From Halobellus inordinatus (GTDB lineage: Archaea; Halobacteriota; Halobacteria; Halobacteriales; Haloferacaceae), in contig NZ_JANHAV010000001.1 of the NCBI RefSeq assembly GCF_024464655.1, positions 620,001 through 684,000 on the forward strand: 64,000 nt of DNA, read 5' to 3'. This document shows positions 33,517-41,644 of this stretch, piece after piece (within the stretch, counting starts at the first letter, position 1; each line of letters starts with the position of its first letter). The translations under genes were made by a program, and so were the position numbers. Below the pieces are notes generated by a model. That model worked only from the letters and a program-made list of their open reading frames with translations. It did no database searches and had not been told where the DNA came from.

Positions 33517-34029
33517 TCAGACCGCGAGAGCGAGGTAGGCGGCCGCTCCCGTCGCGAAAATTCCGACCGCAAACAGCCCGTAATTTGCGATCGTGTTGTC
33601 CGCGCGCCAGAGTCCGAGCGTGTACGTGCGATCGGAGAACGGCCAGAAGAAGTTGACGCCCGCCGGCGTGAGCGCATCGCCGACCAGGTGCGCGACGACG
33701 GTGAGCACCCCAGTCGCGAATCCGACCGCCGCGAGCGAGGCTCCACTGGCGACGGTCGCGAACGACGGCGTACTACCGGTCGCGACCGTCGTCAGCGCGA
33801 CACCCACGCCACCGAAGACGGCGCCGACGAGCGCGGCGAAGACGAGCGAGTGCGTCGGCCCGCGGTGCGGAATCCCCGGAAGGCGGTGATCGACGTCGGG
33901 CAACATCGTCAGCCACAGCATTATGCCCCCCGTGACGACCGCGAGATCCGCGCGGCCGAGCGTGACGAGAACGAACGCCAGCGGCGCGAAGACGAGCAGC
34001 GAGACCCCGTAGTGCCCCTTCCGGTACAT
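33517..34029 (-). CDS. YdjM-type membrane-bound metal-dependent hydrolase
   Basis: 170 residues from ATG 34029; the longer frame adds an unlikely leader. Four to five membrane helices with the family motifs: MYRKGHYGVSLL at the N-terminus, LPDVDHRLPGIPHRGPTHSLVFA (conserved Asp/His cluster) in the first half, and AHLVGDALTPAGVNFFWPF in the second. The YdjM/DUF457 family is predicted to be membrane hydrolases binding metal through these His and Asp residues; the true substrate is unknown. Confidence 0.87.
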   Translation of the reverse strand: MYRKGHYGVSLLVFAPLAFVLVTLGRADLAVVTGGIMLWLTMLPDVDHRLPGIPHRGPTHSLVFAALVGAVFGGVGVALTTVATGSTPSFATVASGASLAAVGFATGVLTVVAHLVGDALTPAGVNFFWPFSDRTYTLGLWRADNTIANYGLFAVGIFATGAAAYLALAV

Positions 34030-34167
34030 ACCCACGGCTGGGCGTGCGGACACAAAAATTCCCGGACCCGTCCCGGGATTGGCTCGAACGAATCCACTGG
34101 AGAGGCGGCGGCCAGTCGTCCCGTCCGATCGGAAAGAGGCAAGTCGGCCCACCGCCTAGCCGGGGCT

Positions 34168-34743
34168 ATGATTCAGAATCTCGCGAGCGGCGTCCGAGCG
34201 TTCACCTCGAACGTCTTTCTCGTCACCGGCGAGACGACGGCGCTCGTCGACGCGGGCGCGAACTTCGACGTCGTCGCGCGCATCGAAGCGCAGGTGGACG
34301 AACTCGACCGCGTCTACCTCACGCACACGCACCCCGACCACGTCAAGAACCTCCCGGCGATCCGCGAGGCGTTCGACGTCGAGACGTGGGGGTACGATCC
34401 CGAGAACGAGTACGTCGACAACGCCATCGCCGACGGCGAGACGGTCCAGATCGGCGACGACGACTACGTGGCACTCCACACGCCGGGACACAAGCCGGAC
34501 CACCTCTGCTTGTACGCTCGCGAGGCCGGCGTCTGCTTCGCCGGCGACCTCGTCTTCGAGAACGGCGGGTTCGGCCGAACCGACCTCGAGGGTGGCGATC
34601 GCGAGACGCTGATCCGGAGCATCGACGCGCTCCTCGATACGCTCGACGACGACCTCGCGGCGCTCCACGTCGGCCACGGCCCCAGCATCACGGAGCGTCC
34701 GATCGACGACGTCGAACTCGCCGCGCGGGCCGCACGGATGTGA
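34168..34743 (+). CDS. metallo-beta-lactamase fold hydrolase
   Basis: 191 residues from ATG 34168. Metal-binding motif THTHPDHVKN (HxHxDH) after the first beta-sheet, then HTPGHKPDHL, GDLVFENGG and HVGHGPS, which complete the binuclear metal site. Small glyoxalase II-like or quinolinase-like size. Divergent from the YdjM gene and monocistronic. Substrate not deducible. Confidence 0.9.
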   Translation: MIQNLASGVRAFTSNVFLVTGETTALVDAGANFDVVARIEAQVDELDRVYLTHTHPDHVKNLPAIREAFDVETWGYDPENEYVDNAIADGETVQIGDDDYVALHTPGHKPDHLCLYAREAGVCFAGDLVFENGGFGRTDLEGGDRETLIRSIDALLDTLDDDLAALHVGHGPSITERPIDDVELAARAARM

Positions 34744-34779
34744 GACGGACGCGACGGCGCGGCAGACGCAGTCCGCCCG

Positions 34780-35085
34780 CTACACGTCGGCGTCGTCGGG
34801 AATCTCTTCTACAGGTCGGTCCTCGCTGGCGACGCCGAAGTAGCCGGGTTCGTCGCCGACGGGATCGTTGATCACCAACTCTTCGGCGTGCGTCATCAGC
34901 CACGGGATCGTCCACGCGACGACGCGGTCTTCGGTGTCGGCGTCGAGTTCGACGTCCGGATCGAGCCCCTGCAACAGCCGTGCGATCTCCGGGACCGTGT
35001 ACATCAACTCGGAGTCGAGAACCTCGGTCGGTTCGTAGAGGCGGTACGGATACAGCGTGTCGAAATCGTCCTTCGGCTTGGGCAT
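34780..35085 (-). CDS. DUF5827 family protein
   Basis: 101 residues from ATG 35085. The sequence PKPKDDFDTLYPYRLYEP, then MYTVPEIARLLQGLDPD and WTIPWLMTHAEELV, match the small soluble haloarchaeal family I know as DUF5827. No motif suggests a catalytic role. Convergent with the metallo-hydrolase gene, 36 bp apart, and divergent from folP. Confidence 0.78.
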   Translation of the reverse strand: MPKPKDDFDTLYPYRLYEPTEVLDSELMYTVPEIARLLQGLDPDVELDADTEDRVVAWTIPWLMTHAEELVINDPVGDEPGYFGVASEDRPVEEIPDDADV

Positions 35086-35171
35086 ACGACCCCGTTCTCG
35101 CTGCCGCGTCAAAAGTCCCGCCGAGAAGCCGCTGCCAGACAGTATATGTGTCTCCCGTCCCTCCTCAGAGT

Positions 35172-36401
35172 ATGCGAACTGTGGACGCCGCCGGTCTGCC
35201 GATCGGGGACGAGCACCCGCCGCGGATTATGGGAGTCCTGAACGTCTCGAAGGAGTCGCCCTACGACCCGAGCGTCTTCGACGACCCGGGTGAAGCCGCC
35301 GCCTACGTCGACGAGGAACTCATCGATCAGGGCGCAGACATCGTCGACGTCGGCCTCGAATCCGCGAACAAGCGCTTCGAGGTGCTCTCCGCCGAGCAGG
35401 AACTCGAACGGCTCGACACCGCCGTCGAGACGCTCGAAAGCGTCTCCGGCGACGCCGTCTTCTCGATCGAGACGCGCTATCACGAGGTCGCCGACGCAGC
35501 ACTCTCGCGCGGCTTCGATATGGTCAACGACATCTGCGGCTTCGCCGACCCGGAAATGCCGCGCGTCTGTGCGGACTACGACGTCGCGGTCGCGAAGATG
35601 GCGTCGCCGCCGGACCTAGAGCGTCCGGGCGCGATCGAGGAGGTCGACGACATCTACGACGCGCTCTCGCTGAACGGCTTCACCGACAAGACGCTCGTCG
35701 ACCCGGCCTTCGGCGGCTGGTCCGAGGAGAAGACGCTCGCAGACGACCGCGAGACGTTCCGCCGGCTCCGGGAGTTCCGCGGGCTCGGCTACCCGATCCT
35801 CGTCTCGATCAACCGCAAGAACTTCCTCCGCTCGATTGCGGGCCGCTCGACCGAGGAAGCTCTCCCTGTCTCGCTGGCGGCGACGTCGATGGCCGTCGAG
35901 CGCGGCGCGCACGTGATCCGAACGCACGACGTCACGGAGACGCGCGACGCCGCGCTGATCGGGCACGAGTTCGCCCGCGACCGGGTCCGCGAACGCGACG
36001 CCGGCGACGTTTCGATCGAGGAGCTCGACGTGACGACGCCCCGCGAGGCCGAACGCCACCTCGACCGGGTGGGCGTCGCCGACGCCGAAGCAGTGTCGAC
36101 CGATTCCGTCGTGCGGGTGTTCGAACTCGACAGCCTCTCCGACGCCGACGTGGGCGCGCTCTCGACGGCGGCCGCCGAGCGGGGCGCGACTGTGGTTTCG
36201 GGCGCGACAGTCGACGACGGTCAGTCCGTGCTCGCCGACGGGAACGGAACTCCCGGCGCCACTGACCGCGACGGGGAGACGGGACGGACTGTCCTCCTCT
36301 TCGGCACGGTCGGCGCGCTTGCGGGAATCGCCGGCGCGCTCACGGGCGGCACGGACGGGCTCACCGGGGCGCTCGAAACGATCGCCGAACACATAGCATA
36401 A
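35172..36401 (+). CDS. folP: dihydropteroate synthase homologue
   Basis: 409 residues from ATG 35172. The TIM-barrel pterin-binding domain occupies residues 15-270: MGVLNVSKESPYDPS (DHPS signature 1), GADIVDVGLESAN, FDMVNDICGFADP, TLVDPAFGGW, and SINRKNF, with the late RTHDVTETRDA. A C-terminal extension of ~130 residues ends in a hydrophobic Gly/Ala-rich segment (GTVGALAGIAGALTGG) that may lie at the membrane. It would condense the pterin and pABA units of folate or a modified folate. The next gene makes the pterin pyrophosphate, so the two act in sequence. Confidence 0.85.
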   Translation: MRTVDAAGLPIGDEHPPRIMGVLNVSKESPYDPSVFDDPGEAAAYVDEELIDQGADIVDVGLESANKRFEVLSAEQELERLDTAVETLESVSGDAVFSIETRYHEVADAALSRGFDMVNDICGFADPEMPRVCADYDVAVAKMASPPDLERPGAIEEVDDIYDALSLNGFTDKTLVDPAFGGWSEEKTLADDRETFRRLREFRGLGYPILVSINRKNFLRSIAGRSTEEALPVSLAATSMAVERGAHVIRTHDVTETRDAALIGHEFARDRVRERDAGDVSIEELDVTTPREAERHLDRVGVADAEAVSTDSVVRVFELDSLSDADVGALSTAAAERGATVVSGATVDDGQSVLADGNGTPGATDRDGETGRTVLLFGTVGALAGIAGALTGGTDGLTGALETIAEHIA

Positions 36402-36504
36402 ATGAGACAACGTTCCGTGTGGGCTGACCGAACCGACGGCAGACGCGCGTCAGACGCCGTGTGTCTTCCCGTCAGACGCGTCAGAACACGGGAAAGCTTA
36501 TGAC

Positions 36505-36595
36505 GGACCGATTGAAACCGGTCCACTGGAAGCCGGAAGGGCACGCGGGTAGGGGTACTTGGTGCCATTCCGGCTCGTACCGTAACGCTCGGGAG
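36505..36595 (+). promoter_or_regulatory. structured 5' leader upstream of the mptE-like gene
   Basis: Three hairpins precede the ATG at 36604: GGACCG/CGGTCC (36505-36524); a long stem AGCCGGAAgGGCAC / GTGCCaTTCCGGCT (36531-36575, 13 pairs with one mismatch, 17-nt loop); and GCTC/GAGC just before the start. A TATA-like gcttatg at about 36496-36502 would place transcription start near 36525. Such a structured leader is unusual in haloarchaea, where most mRNAs are leaderless. Confidence 0.5.
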
Positions 36596-36603
36596 CGATA
36601 GCT

Positions 36604-37287
36604 ATGCGCTTCGAAACCTGGGAGCCGATCTACGAATCGATCCTGACCGACTTCGGGTATCCACGCGACGGCGACGAGCGCGCCCGCGACGTGCTCGCCG
36701 CGTATGCGACGCCGTTCGATTTCGACCGACTGGACTACGACGGCGAGGTCGTCGCCGTCGTCGGTGCCGCGCCGTCACTTCCAGAGGCAGTCGACCGCGT
36801 CGCCGACGCCGACAGGGTCGTCGCCGCCTCGACGGCCGCGGACGTCGTCCGCGACGCCGGCTACGACGTCGACCTCTTCGTCACGGACCTCGACAAGAAC
36901 CCTGAAACAGCCCGTGAGCTGACCAAGGCGGGGACACCCGTCGCCGCACACGCCCACGGCGACAACGTCCCGCTCGTAGAGGAGTGGGCGCCGCAGTTGG
37001 CACACGAGCACGTCGTCGCGACGACGCAGGCGGCTCCGACTGACGCCGTCTACAACTTCGGCGGCTTCACCGACGGCGACCGCGCGGCGTTCATCGCGGA
37101 CGAATTCGGCGCAGCGGAACTCCGCTTCGTCGGGTGGGACTTCGACGACCCGAGCGTCTCACCGTCGAAGGCGAAGAAACTCCGCTGGGCCGAGCGGCTG
37201 CTCCACCTGCTCGAACGTCGACGGGACGAGCGCTTCGCGGTTCTCGACGGCCGCCGCGACGACATCGATCCGCTCGCGCTCTCGTAG
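36604..37287 (+). CDS. mptE: 6-hydroxymethyl-7,8-dihydropterin pyrophosphokinase, MptE-like
   Basis: 227 residues. The DUF115-type fold of archaeal MptE, with the Rossmann-like start VVAVVGAAPSLPEAVD and signature segments DLFVTDLDKNP, HAHGDN and YNFGGFTDGDRAAFIA. It transfers pyrophosphate from ATP to hydroxymethyl-dihydropterin in archaea, replacing bacterial FolK, and supplies the substrate of the preceding FolP homologue. The two genes are about 200 bp apart; that gap carries a strongly folded leader. Confidence 0.88.
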   Translation: MRFETWEPIYESILTDFGYPRDGDERARDVLAAYATPFDFDRLDYDGEVVAVVGAAPSLPEAVDRVADADRVVAASTAADVVRDAGYDVDLFVTDLDKNPETARELTKAGTPVAAHAHGDNVPLVEEWAPQLAHEHVVATTQAAPTDAVYNFGGFTDGDRAAFIADEFGAAELRFVGWDFDDPSVSPSKAKKLRWAERLLHLLERRRDERFAVLDGRRDDIDPLALS

Positions 37288-37359
37288 GCGTTCGCGCTTC
37301 GCCAGCCGACCGGGCAGGACTGCCGATACGTTGACGGCGGGGGCGTTCGACGTGTCGGT

Positions 37360-38787
37360 ATGCAGATTCACTGGCACCGACGGGACCTCCGCGCGGTGGA
37401 CAACCGTGCGCTCACGGCGGCTGCCGACGCCGTGGGGGACGCCGCCCGCGACGACCCCGATTCGGGCGTCGTTCCCGTGTTCGTCTTCGACGATACGGTC
37501 CTCGATCACGCCGGCGATGCCCGCGTCCGCTATCTGCTTGACGCCCTGGCCGCGTTGCGGGCGTGGTACCGCGAGCGCGACTCGGATCTCGTCGTCGCAC
37601 ACGGCGACCCCGCGGCGGTGCTTTCAGACCTCGCCGCGGAGTACGACGCCGAGCGCGTCGTCTGGAACAAAGACTACTCCGGACTCGCCCGCGAGCGCGA
37701 CGCCCGCGTCAGGCGCGCGCTGAACGAGCGCGACGTCGACCGGGAGTCGTTTCACGACGCTATCTTCCACAAACCCGGGTCGATCACGACCAACGACGGT
37801 GATCCCTACTCCGTCTACACCTATTTCTGGAAGAAGTGGCGCGACCGCGAGAAGCCCGACCCGATCGCCGCACCCGGGGCCGACGCACTCGCGGACGTCA
37901 CCGGCGAGGCGCTCCCGACGATCGAAGAACTCGGCTTCGAGGAACCGGGCGCAGACGTCCAGTCTGCCGGAACTGCAGCCGCCCGCGACCGCGTCTCTGA
38001 GTTCTGTGAGGACGGCATCTACCGCTACGAGGAGGATCGAGACTACCCGACCCGCGAAGCGGTCTCACACCTCTCGACGGACTTGAAGTTCGGCACGATC
38101 GGCATCCGCGAGGTGTACGAAGCGACGGCCGAGGCGCGAGAGCGCGGCACCGACGACCAGGTCGAGTCGGTCGAGGAGTTCCAGTCCCAACTCGCCTGGC
38201 GGGAGTTCTACGCGCACGTCCTCTTTTTCAATCCGGAGGTCGTGACCGAGAATTTCCGAGCGTACGAACACGACATCGAGTGGCGAAACGACCCCGACGA
38301 GTTGCAGGCGTGGAAGGACGGCGAGACTGGCTATCCGATCGTCGACGCCGGGATGCGACAACTCAAAGCGGAGGCGTATATGCACAACCGCGTCCGTATG
38401 ATCGTCGCGTCGTTCCTCACGAAGGATCTGCAGATCGACTGGCGAGAGGGTTACGATCACTTCCGGGAGTATCTCGCGGACCACGACACCGCAAACGACA
38501 ACGGTGGCTGGCAGTGGGCGGCGTCGACGGGAACCGACGCTCAGCCGTACTTCCGGATCTTCAATCCGATGACGCAGGGCGAACGCTACGACCCCGACGC
38601 CGAGTACATCAAGGAGTACGTGCCGGAACTCCGTGACGTCGACGCCGAGTTGATCCACGAGTGGCACGAACTCTCACCGACGCAGCGGGCCGGCATCGAC
38701 GTCGAGTACCCCGAACCGATCGTCGACCACAGCGAGCGTCGCGAGGCGACGCTGGCGATGTTCGAGGCCGCGCGCGGCGAGGACTGA
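37360..38787 (+). CDS. phr2: deoxyribodipyrimidine (CPD) photolyase
   Basis: 475 residues from ATG 37360. Class I CPD photolyase layout: an N-terminal antenna domain (MQIHWHRRDLRAVDNRAL) and a C-terminal FAD domain with WREFYAHVLFF, YPIVDAGMRQLKAEAYMHNRVRM, the DHDTANDNGGWQWAASTGTD segment and FRIFNP. It splits cyclobutane dimers with blue light. The antenna pigment in relatives is a folate or deazaflavin, and pterin/folate genes lie just upstream; that link is only suggestive. The stop codon's last base is the first base of a palindromic element. Confidence 0.95.
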   Translation: MQIHWHRRDLRAVDNRALTAAADAVGDAARDDPDSGVVPVFVFDDTVLDHAGDARVRYLLDALAALRAWYRERDSDLVVAHGDPAAVLSDLAAEYDAERVVWNKDYSGLARERDARVRRALNERDVDRESFHDAIFHKPGSITTNDGDPYSVYTYFWKKWRDREKPDPIAAPGADALADVTGEALPTIEELGFEEPGADVQSAGTAAARDRVSEFCEDGIYRYEEDRDYPTREAVSHLSTDLKFGTIGIREVYEATAEARERGTDDQVESVEEFQSQLAWREFYAHVLFFNPEVVTENFRAYEHDIEWRNDPDELQAWKDGETGYPIVDAGMRQLKAEAYMHNRVRMIVASFLTKDLQIDWREGYDHFREYLADHDTANDNGGWQWAASTGTDAQPYFRIFNPMTQGERYDPDAEYIKEYVPELRDVDAELIHEWHELSPTQRAGIDVEYPEPIVDHSERREATLAMFEAARGED

Positions 38788-38868
38788 TAGTGATTACTCT
38801 CACTGTTTACCGCCGAGCGCCACTCCCGGAGGCGATGGTCGGCGGTAAGAGACGAGAGTAATCATTAT
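38787..38868. repeat. palindromic element, type B (82 bp)
   Basis: Starts ATAGTGATTACTCTC and ends with its reverse complement in 14 of 15 positions, with an inner inverted repeat TTACCGCCGA/TCGGCGGTAA. The first base is the A of the phr2 TGA stop. The eight bases on either side (gaggactg and gaggagag) agree at six positions, a possible decayed target duplication. Layout matches type A and C elements. Confidence 0.78.
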
Positions 38869-38918
38869 GAGGAGAGACAGCTCGGGGAAAGCGAACGGCC
38901 AATAGGACGGCGAGCGCG

Positions 38919-39329
38919 CTACCGCTCGTCGAGCCAGCCGAGCGCGAGGTCCTCGTCTTCGGACACCGTAGGCACGTACGGCTTGATGTCGAGGACGGGC
39001 GTCCCGTCGGCGAGGTCCAGTCCGCGGACGTGGAGACGGTTTCCGTCCCGCTCCAGCAGTTCGACGACGGTCTGTGCGATCGGGTTCGGCCGGTGCGGAC
39101 TCCGCGTCGCGAACACGCCGACTTCGACGCCCTCGGCGTGCGGCGGCCGGGCGCGGAGGTGATAGTCGTCGATCTGATCTAAGTGTGCGAGGATCACGAT
39201 GTGCGAGAAGTCCTCGAGGCCGTCGAGGCCCGCGGCGTACTCCTCGTCGACGACGATCGTCCCCTCCGTTTCGTCGGCGGGGCGCTCGAACGGCGAGTCG
39301 ACTCGGCCGATCGGCGTGAACGCCGTCAT
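38919..39329 (-). CDS. trmO: TrmO-family tRNA methyltransferase (TsaA)
   Basis: 136 residues. A single beta-barrel TsaA/TrmO domain: PIGRVDSPFERPAD, FSHIVILAHLDQ, FATRSPHRPNPIAQT (the SAM and tRNA-contact signature), then DIKPYVP near the end. TrmO methylates N6-threonylcarbamoyladenosine at tRNA position 37 in ANN-decoding tRNAs. It is full length for the short, archaeal form of the family. Alone between a palindromic element and the sod region. Confidence 0.88.
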   Translation of the reverse strand: MTAFTPIGRVDSPFERPADETEGTIVVDEEYAAGLDGLEDFSHIVILAHLDQIDDYHLRARPPHAEGVEVGVFATRSPHRPNPIAQTVVELLERDGNRLHVRGLDLADGTPVLDIKPYVPTVSEDEDLALGWLDER

Positions 39330-39722
39330 CGCACACCCGCCCCCGTGACAGCGAACGGGCGAGCGCCCGCGTAGGACGAGACGAGTCGCAGATCCGGTTT
39401 CGATACAGTTCCCGCGTCGGCGAAGTCACAATGGGTCGTTCTTCGGTGCATTATATTGTCTCCACCACTCAATTATTATTTTAAGTACTTGAGTTATTAT
39501 TGCTTTGATTCCGGAGTACCACGCTCGTGAGCGCTTCGTCTGAAACGATGCGTGGTGTCTCTCCTGTAGTAATGCGTATCTCACTCAACCGTACCGCAGA
39601 ACGGGAAGCGCACCCGAATCGGTCGCGAAACAGACCGGTCAGGCCAGTAGGAAATTCGTGTTAACATACCTCTCTTAACGTTTAACAGGAATCCGTCCGT
39701 GGTAAGGAACGGAGGTCCAATT
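39330..39722. promoter_or_regulatory. AT-rich upstream region of sod
   Basis: About 390 bp without a gene. An inverted repeat ACTCAA...TTGAGT with AAGTACTT at its centre lies at about 39470-39500. Three TTAAC motifs in 25 bases precede the sod gene, and GGAGGT at 39711-39716 is a good Shine-Dalgarno six bases before the ATG. Any metal- or redox-dependent control would act here, but no site is identified. Confidence 0.45.
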
Positions 39723-40322
39723 ATGAGCTACGAACTCGATCCCCTTCCGTACGATTACGACGCGCTCGAGCCGCACATCTCCGAACAGGTCCTGACGTGG
39801 CATCACGACACCCACCACCAGGGCTACGTAAACGGCTGGAACGCGGCCGAGGAGACGCTCGAAGAGAACCGTGAGGCGGGCGACTTCTCCTCGTCTGCCG
39901 GTGCGATCCGCAACGTGACTCACAACGGCAGCGGTCACATCCTCCACGACCTGTTCTGGCAGAGTATGTCGCCGGAGGGCGGCGACGGGCCGTCCGGAGC
40001 GCTCGCGGACCGAATCGAGGAGGACTTCGGCTCTTATGAAGCCTGGAAGGGCGAGTTCGAGGCAGCGGCGTCCGCCGCGAGCGGTTGGGCGCTTCTCGTC
40101 TACGACTCGTTCTCGAACCAACTGCGCAACGTGGTCGTCGACAAGCACGACCAGGGCGCGCTCTGGGGCAGCCATCCGGTGCTCGCGCTGGACGTCTGGG
40201 AGCACTCGTACTACCACGACTACGGTCCGGCCCGCGGCGACTTCGTCGAGAACTTCTTCGAGGTCGTCGACTGGGAAGAACCCAGCGCCCGCTACGAGCA
40301 GGCTGTCGAACTCTTCGAGTAA
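39723..40322 (+). CDS. sod: superoxide dismutase (Mn/Fe family)
   Basis: 199 residues from ATG 39723, preceded by a Shine-Dalgarno sequence. Metal ligands sit in the known contexts: His27 in LTWHHDTHHQGYV, His of ILHDLFWQSM, and Asp and His of LALDVWEHSYYHDYG. The Gln in DQGALWGSHP is the second-sphere residue. Haloarchaeal enzymes of this type use Mn. Disproportionates superoxide in the cytoplasm. Monocistronic; a T-rich stretch follows the stop. Confidence 0.95.
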   Translation: MSYELDPLPYDYDALEPHISEQVLTWHHDTHHQGYVNGWNAAEETLEENREAGDFSSSAGAIRNVTHNGSGHILHDLFWQSMSPEGGDGPSGALADRIEEDFGSYEAWKGEFEAAASAASGWALLVYDSFSNQLRNVVVDKHDQGALWGSHPVLALDVWEHSYYHDYGPARGDFVENFFEVVDWEEPSARYEQAVELFE

Positions 40323-40460
40323 GCGACGACTCGTACACCCCGACATTTCTTTAGCGCCGACCGATCCCGTCAGTCGCTACTGTACCGTTCGGCTCGTGAC
40401 CGTCGTGGTACCGCGACCCTCACAAGTGTTATCCGTGGGTGGGGTGTACGTTTGTTTGCA

Positions 40461-40655
40461 ATGGCAAACGGTAAGGTTGACTTCTTCAACGACACTGGCG
40501 GCTACGGTTTCATCTCGACTGACGACTCTGACGACGACGTGTTCTTCCACATGGAGGATGTCGGCGGCCCGGACCTCGAAGAGGGTCAGGACGTCGACTT
40601 CGAAATCGAGTCCTCGCCGAAGGGCCCGCGCGCGACGAACCTCGTTCGTAACTAA
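40461..40655 (+). CDS. cspA: CspA-type cold-shock domain protein (second copy)
   Basis: 64 residues from ATG 40461. Same length and motif order as the copy at 33218-33412: GGYGFISTDDSDDDVFFHME and the closing GPRATNL. The two differ mainly in acidic loop residues, so they are recent paralogues. Followed by two hairpins, the second with a T-tail (terminator). Confidence 0.93.
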   Translation: MANGKVDFFNDTGGYGFISTDDSDDDVFFHMEDVGGPDLEEGQDVDFEIESSPKGPRATNLVRN

Positions 40656-40665
40656 TACCGGCTTG

Positions 40666-40757
40666 TAGTCGCCTCGGCGACTAACACGACGGCACATCAT
40701 TCTGCCCGGGTTCGCTCGGGCGAATTGCTACGCTCGTGAGCGTGACGCTCACTTTTT
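40666..40757 (+). terminator. two hairpins after cspA, the second with T5 tail
   Basis: TAGTCGC-CTCG-GCGACTA (40666-40683) is followed by GTGAGCG-TGA-CGCTCAC-TTTTT (40736-40757). The second is a hairpin plus T-tract exactly like a bacterial intrinsic terminator and would also be read by archaeal polymerase at the T-run. Confidence 0.65.
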
Positions 40758-40831
40758 GAGTTTGGGATGTGGCGACCCAACGTCCGGACTGATCCGAAAC
40801 GCTCAGTCGTTCGGCTTCCGTTCGTGTTCCT

Positions 40832-41401
40832 GTGACCTCCGAGAGCGACACAGCCGAGGACAGCGCTTCCGACGGCGAACAGACCGACGCCGGTCGAACC
40901 GGCGTCTTCGTCGCTACGTCTCCTGCCGAACGACAGGACGCCTTCGCAGTCCGCCGAGCGGTGTTCGTCGACGAACAGGGCGTCGACGAGGAAATCGAGT
41001 GGGACGAACACGACGAACCCGACGCGGCGGCGACGCACTTCGTCGCCTACGACGACAGCGAACCCATCGGTGCGGCCCGCTTTCGCGTCCCGTCCGTAGA
41101 CACAGACTCCGCAGGGGCCAGCGCAGCCGAGGCCGCCGCGCCGACCGGCAAGGTCGAGCGGGTCGCCGTCGCCGCCGACCGGCGCGGCGAGGGGTGGGGA
41201 GTTCGGCTAATGGACGCCGTCGAAGAACGAGCCCGCGAGGAGGGTTTCGGACGGCTCACGCTCCACGCACAGACCCGCGTCCGCGACTTTTACGATCAGT
41301 TCGGCTACGTCGCACACGGTGACGTGTTCTACGAGGCCGGGATCCCGCACGTGTCGATGACGAAGCCACTCGACGACGACGGCGACTCCACGCGGGAGTG
41401 A
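40832..41401 (+). CDS. GNAT-family N-acetyltransferase
   Basis: 189 residues from GTG 40832. The first ~25 residues are acidic and disordered. The ElaA/GNAT-like domain has RRAVFVDEQGVDEEIEWDE, the acetyl-CoA pyrophosphate loop VAVAADRRGEGWGVRLM (R/QxxGxG/A type) and HAQTRVRDFYDQFGYVA. This is the group acting on small amines or proteins, with unknown substrate. Monocistronic. The putative small RNA at 41512 follows. Confidence 0.87.
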   Translation: MTSESDTAEDSASDGEQTDAGRTGVFVATSPAERQDAFAVRRAVFVDEQGVDEEIEWDEHDEPDAAATHFVAYDDSEPIGAARFRVPSVDTDSAGASAAEAAAPTGKVERVAVAADRRGEGWGVRLMDAVEERAREEGFGRLTLHAQTRVRDFYDQFGYVAHGDVFYEAGIPHVSMTKPLDDDGDSTRE

Positions 41402-41481
41402 GAGTCGGCTCGTTTTGCGACTCCAGAGGCGCGCCGCCCGCCTCAGACGGACGAGTCGCCACGATCCGTCGCGACCGGGTG

Positions 41482-41488
41482 TTTATAT
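41482..41488 (+). promoter_or_regulatory. TATA box of the putative RNA at 41512
   Basis: TTTATAT 30 bp before GTGCGCTGAC, the same box and spacing as at 23283; the bases between share CGAnGACGGGAnCA. Confidence 0.55.
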
Positions 41489-41511
41489 CCGATGACGGGA
41501 GCAGCCACGCC

Positions 41512-41632
41512 GTGCGCTGACATTCACCCACGTCGGGTCGCGGTCGCTCGGCACGTCGGCGTGGAAGCGGACGGCGGCGCGCCGGGGACGTCGTCGACGC
41601 GGGTGCCGACTGTTCGCCACACGGCGCGTCAG
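41512..41632 (+). ncRNA. putative small RNA, copy 2
   Basis: Intergenic between convergent genes. It shares with the locus at 23313 the 5' block rTGCGyTGAC, a GCACrTCG block and CTGTTCGCyAC, but has about 28 extra bases before the last block. CCACG/CGTGG (41528-41564) forms the first hairpin, and the 5' GCTGAC can pair with GTCAGC near 41627-41632 to close the molecule. The long frame antisense to the next gene was not accepted as coding. Ends estimated. Confidence 0.45.
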
Positions 41633-41644
41633 CCGGAGGGCCGA

